From positions 1 to 37,461 of the forward strand of contig CAMHUI010000023.1 in NCBI GenBank assembly GCA_946188345.1: a DNA stretch of 37,461 nt, in the 5' to 3' direction. Origin of the DNA: an uncultured Prevotellaceae bacterium (GTDB lineage Bacteria; Bacteroidota; Bacteroidia; Bacteroidales; Bacteroidaceae). Numbering within the stretch: position 1 is the first letter of the stretch; every line of letters begins with the position of its first letter. A model generated the notes under the pieces. That model was not told the DNA's origin. It saw only the letters and a program-made list of their open reading frames with translations, and did not search any database. This document shows, one piece after another, positions 32,021 through 37,461 of the stretch. Made by a program: the position numbers and the translations under genes.

Positions 32021-34846
32021 TCAGTTCTTGCCGAAATCAAACTCTGAGAGTTGTATTACATACTCGCTCTTCAATTCGCTGACTTCGAAACGAAAATATT
32101 TCCAACGCTTGTCGGTGACGTCGAGATTGTACTCCACGCGTTTGTAGTTGTCGGCAGGCAGGCGGCTGTCGTCCTTCACGGTGGCGATGGTTGTCCAGAC
32201 ATCACCCTCGGCGGCTTTTGCCATCAATTTCCACGACTTCGGGTTGCGGCCGGGATAGGCCTTGGTGTCATTGGCTGTGGTGAGGTAATACTTCGCAGGA
32301 ATGATGGGCTCACTGCACTTGAACTCCACGAAATACACACCGTCCTTCTTCTCGTTGGTACACCACTTGGTATCGGTTGTCCCGTCGAAGAGTCTCTGGT
32401 AGCCCTCATTGCCTGTTCCGCCCGTTCCGCCGGTGGCTATCAGGCTGTTGAAACCTTCAGGGAATACGGCATCGACATCGTAGTCGCCGAGGATGGTATA
32501 GATGCGCGTCATCTGGTAGTCATACAGTTTGGTGTGGCCATTCATCTTGTCGGCGTAGGGCCTGGTCTTGTGGACGGCGTTTTCGAATTCCGTCGCGTCG
32601 AACACCTTGATTTCGGGCAGATAGTTGCGCGAAAGCACGATGGGCTTGTCCTTGTCCCTGAGCTTCACCATCACCGTCACGCTGACTTCGAGGAATGGCA
32701 TATATGTATCCCTGGCAAACCCACTCAGATACTGTGGCTCGATGGCATATCCGTCCGCACCCCTTCCCCTGACATACTCTGTCCAATAAAGCGTACGCTG
32801 GGTGCTTACCCTGTAATATGCATCATTGCTATAGACATCATACGATGGTTGCATGCCGCATTTGTCATCAAAGTCAAGCAAGAAGTCCACAAGTATGCCA
32901 TTCTCCTGCATTCTGTAGGGTGTAACCTCATACCGGCGACCATCTGAATACTCATAAGCATTGCCCATCTTGGCGAATTTCCTGGTGGTACTCCCGCCAG
33001 CGCCGAAAGCGGAGCGGAGAGCGTCGTTTTGCAGCTGGCTGTCCTTCCTGGCTCCGCATATGGCGTTCACTTCAACCCATTCGATGTCGCCTGCCGGGAA
33101 CAAGTCCGGATTCAGATCGATCTCGATGCTGTTCGGGTCAAAGAAATACGGAGTCATCTGGCAATATAGGTAACCGATATAGGAATTGTCGTATCCATGT
33201 ATGTATTCTTCTTCCCTCCACCAGGCGTCCACATTCGTCCAGTACACCACGGGCGCAGTCTTCAGGTTCCACACGCCCTGACCGAGGTGGGAGTTCTTCA
33301 GGTCGAAGTCCTTCAGGTAGATGGTGGGCGAGGCTATGCCGACGGTGGGCACGGAGCCGCGGATGGTTCCCTCGGTGTCGATGTTGCCCTTCATGGCGAG
33401 GGTGACGGTGCCCGTAAGCGAACCTTTAGCGAGCGTGTCGACATTGGTCGTGGTCTCCTTGGTCATGGCACCGTAGAGCGTATAGCCATCCTTGGCCATG
33501 CCGATGCCCGCCTTGATGGCATCCATCCAGTTGCCTGACATTGCCGACTTGACGGCGTTGAAGATGCCTGTGCCGATGTTCTTGATGTCGCTGAAGCTCT
33601 CTGTGACACCCTTGGCCGAGCTGACGCTGGTCTTGGTGAGGTCGAACGAAGCTGCCACGCTGCCGTCGATGTTGGCGGCTACGGTGCTGGCCAGCGATAC
33701 GTGGCTGGTGTTCCACGAGCGCATCTGCAGCTTGATGTTGTCAGCAGGTTGGATGTCGTCGATGCGGGTTTGCGAGAGGTCTACGTCGAAGGCCCACCAT
33801 CCGGCGTTGGGCGTGATGAGTCCGTCGGGACTCATGTAGTCCACCCAGGGCGTGACATAGTCCACGAATGTGCCGTTGCCCGTCTGTCCGATGGCGGCCT
33901 TGTCGGTGAGGGTCTTGTCAGATGGCAAGCCATAGCGCCAGACCGACTGCTGGGCCAGATGGTCGGTCATGGACACCTGCCACACATGGTCGTTACCCGC
34001 ATTGAAACCGTAAGGCAGGTAATAGAAGAAGCGCAGGATGCCGGTGTATTTATTGTAAACCGCGAAAAAGTTGTTGTTTACGATAGCACGGCTGCCGCAC
34101 CGGTTGATCACCCACTCCCAACCGTTGCTGGGGGTGATGTCATCGCAGAAGCCTTCGGGCAGGTTGGTCAGCACATCGCCCTGATACCAGGGCATGTTCA
34201 CCAATGTGTATCCCGTACGGCCCTTGTCGTCGGTCGCGTCCTGGCCAGTACCGTCGTAGATGTAGATGGCCTCCTGCTCGCGCCAGGTGGTGGGGGTGAA
34301 GTCCACGTCGTTGATGTTGTAGTTGTCGGCCGAGGCTCCGCCGTTCATCGTCTGGTCCCACTGCTCGATGATGGCGGCCACCTGCTCGTTGGCCAGTTCA
34401 AGCTGGGTGGTGAAGCGCGGCGAGGCGAGGCTGATGTGGCCGTCCTGATAGCGCAGGGTCATGCCCTTGAAGTAGTCCACGTCGGGCTGGTAGCCCTTCT
34501 CGAAGTGCAGGGTGATGGTGCCGTTCTGGCTGGTGGTGTAGGTGAAGGGTGTGAAGCCCTTGCCGCCCCGCATCTCGATGGGGTCGCTCTCGTCGTTGTT
34601 GAAGTAGAAGGTGGCACCGTAGCCCGTGCCGTCCTCCAGCAGTTGGAAGCCCGTGCCCACGCGGGTAAAGGCTTGTCCGGTGGCGGTCGTGCCCTCCTGG
34701 TCGAAGAGCGTCCACCAGATGCCCTTCACCTGGTCGGCCAGCGGGTTCGGGTCAACGGGGTCGTGCTCGGCGCACGAGGTGATGCCCAGGGCCAGCAGCA
34801 TCGGCATGGCGGCGAGCATCATGAGTCTGAAAATGTTTTTTCTCAT
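32021..34846 (-). CDS. Large surface lipoprotein with C-terminal discoidin domain, function unknown
   Basis: 941 aa; lipobox GITSC (Cys25). Residues ~40-160 look like a lipocalin-type beta domain (IWWTLFDQEGTTATGQAF). Residues ~200-400 are beta-rich with many aromatics. A Gly/Ala amphipathic segment at 417-462 (IKNIGTGIFNAVKSAMSGNW, then IKAGIGMAKDGYTLYGAM) stands out as unlike its surroundings. The last ~140 residues are a discoidin-type domain (EGYQRLFDGTTDTKWC, NPKSWKLMAK, KRWKYFRFEVSELKS) like those in the protein at 21257-23803. No catalytic motif was recognised. It lies directly downstream of a putative operator and the TPR/AraC regulator gene, so it is the best candidate target of that regulator. 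Confidence 0.82.
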   Translation of the reverse strand: MRKNIFRLMMLAAMPMLLALGITSCAEHDPVDPNPLADQVKGIWWTLFDQEGTTATGQAFTRVGTGFQLLEDGTGYGATFYFNNDESDPIEMRGGKGFTPFTYTTSQNGTITLHFEKGYQPDVDYFKGMTLRYQDGHISLASPRFTTQLELANEQVAAIIEQWDQTMNGGASADNYNINDVDFTPTTWREQEAIYIYDGTGQDATDDKGRTGYTLVNMPWYQGDVLTNLPEGFCDDITPSNGWEWVINRCGSRAIVNNNFFAVYNKYTGILRFFYYLPYGFNAGNDHVWQVSMTDHLAQQSVWRYGLPSDKTLTDKAAIGQTGNGTFVDYVTPWVDYMSPDGLITPNAGWWAFDVDLSQTRIDDIQPADNIKLQMRSWNTSHVSLASTVAANIDGSVAASFDLTKTSVSSAKGVTESFSDIKNIGTGIFNAVKSAMSGNWMDAIKAGIGMAKDGYTLYGAMTKETTTNVDTLAKGSLTGTVTLAMKGNIDTEGTIRGSVPTVGIASPTIYLKDFDLKNSHLGQGVWNLKTAPVVYWTNVDAWWREEEYIHGYDNSYIGYLYCQMTPYFFDPNSIEIDLNPDLFPAGDIEWVEVNAICGARKDSQLQNDALRSAFGAGGSTTRKFAKMGNAYEYSDGRRYEVTPYRMQENGILVDFLLDFDDKCGMQPSYDVYSNDAYYRVSTQRTLYWTEYVRGRGADGYAIEPQYLSGFARDTYMPFLEVSVTVMVKLRDKDKPIVLSRNYLPEIKVFDATEFENAVHKTRPYADKMNGHTKLYDYQMTRIYTILGDYDVDAVFPEGFNSLIATGGTGGTGNEGYQRLFDGTTDTKWCTNEKKDGVYFVEFKCSEPIIPAKYYLTTANDTKAYPGRNPKSWKLMAKAAEGDVWTTIATVKDDSRLPADNYKRVEYNLDVTDKRWKYFRFEVSELKSEYVIQLSEFDFGKN

Positions 34847-34892
34847 TGTCGTTTATGAATTAACTATGTTAGTGATGTCGTTATTACGGCGC

Positions 34893-34923
34893 GAAGGTAC
34901 ACAAAAATGCCTGCGCCCGCAAG
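34893..34923 (-). promoter_or_regulatory. Weak promoter of the 941-aa lipoprotein gene
   Basis: On the minus strand, TACCTTCG (34893-34900) is one base off TAnnTTTG. CTTG (34920-34923) lies 19 bp upstream at -33. The imperfect -7 box suits a promoter needing an activator. Confidence 0.5.
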
Positions 34924-34927
34924 GGCA

Positions 34928-34992
34928 CAGACAGATTCGGATGTCGTTTCAGACAGATTCGGACGTCAGAAAGACCATTTCTGACGTCCGAA
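34928..34992 (-). promoter_or_regulatory. Putative AraC-type operator: two direct half-sites and one inverted half-site
   Basis: CAGACAGATTCGGAYGTC occurs at 34928-34945 and 34950-34967, exactly 22 bp apart (two helical turns). The core TTCGGACGTC recurs inverted at 34983-34992, so that 34958-34972 and 34978-34992 form a perfect 15-bp inverted repeat with a 5-bp spacer. The block ends 4 bp upstream of the -33 box of the lipoprotein promoter and 37 bp after the stop of the AraC-type regulator gene. It could also act as a terminator stem for the regulator mRNA, but that would not explain the direct repeat. Confidence 0.6.
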
Positions 34993-35029
34993 GACAATTT
35001 CAGGCATATTATGACTTGCTGTCAGACCA

Positions 35030-36586
35030 TCATTGCCGGGCATCCCTGAACTCAGAAGGAGTCATGCCGTAGCGCGACTTGAAGCGGTCGCCAAAATATT
35101 TCCGGCTGCTGAAACCACTCTGCTGCGCCACTTGCCCAAGGTCAAGACCGGGCTGGTCAAGCAGCAACTTGTAGGCATGTTCCAACCGCAGGTCGTTGAT
35201 ATAGGCTGACAGCGATGGATGGCTGCTGCCCTTGGCAAAGGCGGCACCAATGCGCTCCTTCGAAAGCCCGAAACGTTCGATGAGCATCTGGCGGTCGCAG
35301 GCGGGGTTGAGGTAAAGCTTCTCGCGGACGATGGTGTCGTGGATTTGGGCGAAGAGGTCGGTATCAGCAGTCTCCTCAGCGTTTTCGCTCTTTGACCCGT
35401 CAAAAGTCTTAGGCGATAAAAGAGCCTCATACCTTTCTTTATACGCCATCGCCTCGTCAATCTGCCGCACCAGCGCACGGTTCTTGCGCCGCGTCTCACG
35501 ATGCTTGTAGAGGGCGAACAGGGCTAAGCAAATGGCCAGCAGACTGATGATGCCCGTGCTCCTTGCTATCAGCGCTTTGCGACGCGCCTCTGCCCGCAGC
35601 CGCTCCGTCTCGTACTGCTGTTCAATGGCCTGGTAGCGGGCGCGGTGCTCGCGGGCAGCAGCGTCGCGCACGATAGTCTCCAACTGGCGGAACGACTCCT
35701 CCATGCTGCCGCTCTCGCCGATGGCGGCGTAGGCAGCGGCGATATACTTCTGCGCCTTCGAGCGGTAGAACTCAATATAGTCCTGCCTGTCGGTGGAGTC
35801 CTTAGGCTCACGGTAGCTGCTGTCGTGATAGCGGTCGGAGTGCTGCTCGTAGTCGCTGAGCCGCTCCAGCATCTGGCGGGCCGGCGGCAACATCTCGGCA
35901 TAATGCCCCCTCTCGGCCAGCACCATCACCTTGCGCTTCAGCACGATGAGCATGGCATCGAGCTCGTTGAACTTCTTCACGTCCAGTAGGGCTATCACAC
36001 TGTCAATCTGTGCCATGCCCTCGGTCTCCTTTCCCAGAAAGCAGAGGGCGGCACCCACCTCCGCCTCGTTGCGCAGGGCCTCGGTCTCGGCCCCCTGTCC
36101 GTGGCACACCTCCACCAACTCGCGCGAACGCTGCAGCCAGCCCAACGTGTCATTCTGCTGGCGGGCGGTATAGGCCAGAACTTCCAGCACGTCTTGCTGA
36201 CAGGCCAGACTCACCTTGATGGAGTCGTGACAGAGCAGTCGCTCGGCAATGACGCGTGCCGTGTCGCCCGCCGCCCCTTTGACCCCATGAAGCATCGAAT
36301 CGAGCAGTTCCGGTACCTGCGTACTGCTGTAGATTTGCGCCCTGTAGAAGTCTGCCCACCAGTCGGGCAGGTTTCCCACGACAACCGCCGAGTCGATAAT
36401 CGCCAGTGCTCCCACAGGGTCGTAGTCGTAAATCGCCATCGCTTTCTGCTCGGTATATAGCGTATCAAGCGAATGTGCCACACGCTCTTTCTTCCCACCA
36501 TTATCCGAGCAGCCCACGATAGACAGCGAGGCAATCACACCTATTATTATATATATAAACGTTCTTGTTCTACCCGCGCTTTGCAT
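35030..36586 (-). CDS. Membrane-anchored TPR/AraC-type transcriptional regulator
   Basis: 518 aa. The N-terminal signal has lipobox IVGC (Cys26). Helical TPR-like repeats run from ~45 to 320, followed by a charged coiled-coil stretch (~315-342) and one transmembrane helix at ~343-360 (STGIISLLAICLALFALY). The C-terminal AraC domain lies at ~415-515: the first HTH is around DRQMLIERFGLSKERIGAAF, and the second is LDLGQVAQQSGFSSRKYFGD with the RFKSRYGMTPSEFR ending typical of the family. Expected topology puts the sensor in the periplasm and the DNA-binding domain in the cytoplasm, as in Bacteroidetes one-component hybrids. A canonical promoter is at 36657-36688. The putative operator at 34928-34992 suggests it activates the downstream lipoprotein gene. 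Confidence 0.92.
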   Translation of the reverse strand: MQSAGRTRTFIYIIIGVIASLSIVGCSDNGGKKERVAHSLDTLYTEQKAMAIYDYDPVGALAIIDSAVVVGNLPDWWADFYRAQIYSSTQVPELLDSMLHGVKGAAGDTARVIAERLLCHDSIKVSLACQQDVLEVLAYTARQQNDTLGWLQRSRELVEVCHGQGAETEALRNEAEVGAALCFLGKETEGMAQIDSVIALLDVKKFNELDAMLIVLKRKVMVLAERGHYAEMLPPARQMLERLSDYEQHSDRYHDSSYREPKDSTDRQDYIEFYRSKAQKYIAAAYAAIGESGSMEESFRQLETIVRDAAAREHRARYQAIEQQYETERLRAEARRKALIARSTGIISLLAICLALFALYKHRETRRKNRALVRQIDEAMAYKERYEALLSPKTFDGSKSENAEETADTDLFAQIHDTIVREKLYLNPACDRQMLIERFGLSKERIGAAFAKGSSHPSLSAYINDLRLEHAYKLLLDQPGLDLGQVAQQSGFSSRKYFGDRFKSRYGMTPSEFRDARQ

Positions 36587-36608
36587 AACGCATTAAATAA
36601 ATAAAACG

Positions 36609-36646
36609 ACCCGCCAATTTAAGCATTATGAAGAAGCTTGGCGGGT
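36609..36646 (-). promoter_or_regulatory. Hairpin at the very 5' end of the regulator mRNA
   Basis: ACCCGCCAA (36609-36617) pairs perfectly with TTGGCGGGT (36638-36646) around a 20-nt loop. With the -7 box at 36657-36664, the stem begins within a few bases of the expected transcription start. It may stabilise the mRNA or regulate its use. Confidence 0.5.
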
Positions 36647-36656
36647 TCTCGTGGTT

Positions 36657-36688
36657 CAAAGGTACGGCTTTTAATTGGAATGACCAAA
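36657..36688 (-). promoter_or_regulatory. Bacteroidetes promoter of the TPR/AraC regulator gene
   Basis: On the minus strand, TACCTTTG (36657-36664) and TTTG (36685-36688) are both perfect, with a 20-bp spacer. The leader to the ATG at 36586 is about 65 nt. Confidence 0.8.
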
Positions 36689-36838
36689 CTTTTTGAGTCG
36701 AAATTGCTTTTGAAGGGTCAAAAAAAGAGACATTTGAGGGCTGTTTCGCAATCTGACTAAGACGAAAATCAGCAGTAAGATGATCCTAATTCGTACTGAT
36801 TTGTTTCAGCAATAGTTTATTATAGCACATCTTTGGAA

Positions 36839-37327
36839 GCCTAAGGGTGGCCATTCGTTCGATTCGTGCCATTCGTGTTCTAAGAATCACTTTTGTGGAT
36901 ATTTGGAGGCGTTTGTCAGGATTTTTTACCGGAATTTTCTGTCAGGATTTTCGGGTGTTCTAGAAAAAGATTTCGACTTTCGGGGGCAGTTTTTTGACGC
37001 TTCCTAAGGTGTTCGAAAGACTTTTGGTACAAATCGTCAGGACTTTTGTACCGATTCGCCCGATGATTTCTTAGATATCGCATCATGATTTCTTACTTAT
37101 CGTCATGACTTTTGTACCTAAAGTCTGAACGAAAGCCTACTCTTCGCTGTCCGAAAGGTCGGTTTCGTTGTTCGGTTTGTCGGTGGTTATCAAGGCCGGA
37201 AACGCTATCTGTCTCACTGTCAACGGGTTGCGGTAAACGGCTCAAAACTGCGTTATTTTCGCCCGCGGGAAAATAATTTCAGAAAGAGGGCACTCTCAGC
37301 GCGGATTTTTGAGTATTTTGTAAAGAT
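36839..37327 (+). repeat. R500 noncoding repeat, copy 3
   Basis: Aligned without gaps to copy 1 at a constant offset of 28,935 bp; bases 36839-37058 are identical to 7904-8123. The paired arms are at 37019-37030 and 37114-37125. At 37059-37065 it reads CCCGATG, as copy 2 does, where copy 1 has TTGCAAG. The stretch 36689-36838 before it shows no feature. Confidence 0.85.
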
Positions 37328-37329
37328 TT

Positions 37330-37461
37330 ATTACAATTGGACGGGTTGAATTTCATTCGACCTTTTCTCGCCAAGGCAAACATCAAGCAAGTTTGGTTTG
37401 CTCTTTTGGCTTAACGAAAACGTTGAATTTCATTCGACCTTTTCTCGCCAAGGCAAACATC
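37330..37461 (+). repeat. 95-bp repeat leading into a 77-bp tandem repeat, cut by the window edge
   Basis: 37330-37424 matches 31138-31232 with one difference. The unit starting TTGAATTTCATTCGACC at 37346 starts again at 37423, a period of 77 bp; the 39 bases visible in the second unit are identical. The array continues beyond the window. Confidence 0.8.

Noticed and set aside
7904..37327. R500 copies 1 and 3 as ends of a composite transposon or integrative element
   Set aside because: No transposase, integrase, relaxase or conjugation gene is present between them, no target duplication was seen, and a third copy lies inside.
37330..37461. Possible CRISPR array at the right edge
   Set aside because: The unit is 77 bp repeated directly without unique spacers, and no cas gene is present.
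1..37461. tRNA or rRNA genes
   Set aside because: No tRNA-like cloverleaf or rRNA sequence was recognised by reading; a tRNAscan or Rfam search was not possible here.

Overview
The window looks like a chromosomal accessory region of a Bacteroidales bacterium, most likely a Prevotella-type Prevotellaceae. The evidence is: SusC/SusD pairs; many secreted proteins ending in short T9SS-type sorting tails; Bacteroidetes promoters (TTTG or TTG at -33 and TAnnTTTG at -7) before most operons; Sec and lipoprotein signals of the type MKQKKLWMLAAIL; and hybrid TPR/membrane/HTH regulators. The species and habitat cannot be read from the sequence.

Layout. (1) 1-5601, minus strand: a three-gene operon. It encodes a small exported protein, a 144-aa exported protein carrying one YD (RHS) motif and a sorting tail, and a giant FG-GAP/RHS protein whose 3' end lies beyond the left edge. 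(2) 5765-7505, plus strand: a divergent membrane-anchored TPR regulator with a promoter so close to the ATG that the mRNA is probably leaderless. (3) 7506-9055: intergenic mosaic of palindromes, the first copy of a ~490-bp noncoding repeat (called R500 here), a perfect 21-bp stem-loop, and an orphan promoter followed by a 7-codon ORF and a long hairpin. (4) 9056-10121: a secreted DUF1080/3-keto-disaccharide hydrolase-like protein. (5) 10151-19899, minus strand: a polysaccharide-utilization operon in the order stand-alone FecR-like N-domain, SusC, SusD, GH85 endo-beta-N-acetylglucosaminidase. (6) 19910-20963: a second mosaic with a 192-nt palindrome, R500 copy 2 (inverted), and a strong terminator. 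(7) 21038-29265, minus strand: C10 (streptopain-type) protease, GH76 alpha-1,6-mannanase, a four-discoidin-domain protein, and a 62-aa acidic peptide. (8) 29330-31132, plus strand: ECF sigma factor and GH53 galactanase. (9) 31219-36688, minus strand: a 46-aa exported peptide, a cupin lipoprotein, a 941-aa lipoprotein with a discoidin domain, and an upstream TPR/AraC membrane regulator. (10) 36839-37461: R500 copy 3 and a 77-bp tandem repeat.

How the genes may work together (inference). The C10 protease, GH76 mannanase, GH85 chitobiose-core endoglycosidase, discoidin lectins and SusCD importer together suggest use of mannose-rich N-glycoproteins such as yeast mannoprotein. The galactanase is under its own ECF sigma factor. 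The right-hand AraC-type regulator has what looks like its own operator: TTCGGAYGTC half-sites 22 bp apart plus an inverted third copy, placed immediately upstream of a weak promoter for the 941-aa lipoprotein. R500 copies bracket the carbohydrate/protease genes. Copies 1 and 3 are direct repeats ~28.9 kb apart with 220 identical bases; copy 2 lies inverted between them. The segment could therefore in principle invert or be deleted by homologous recombination.
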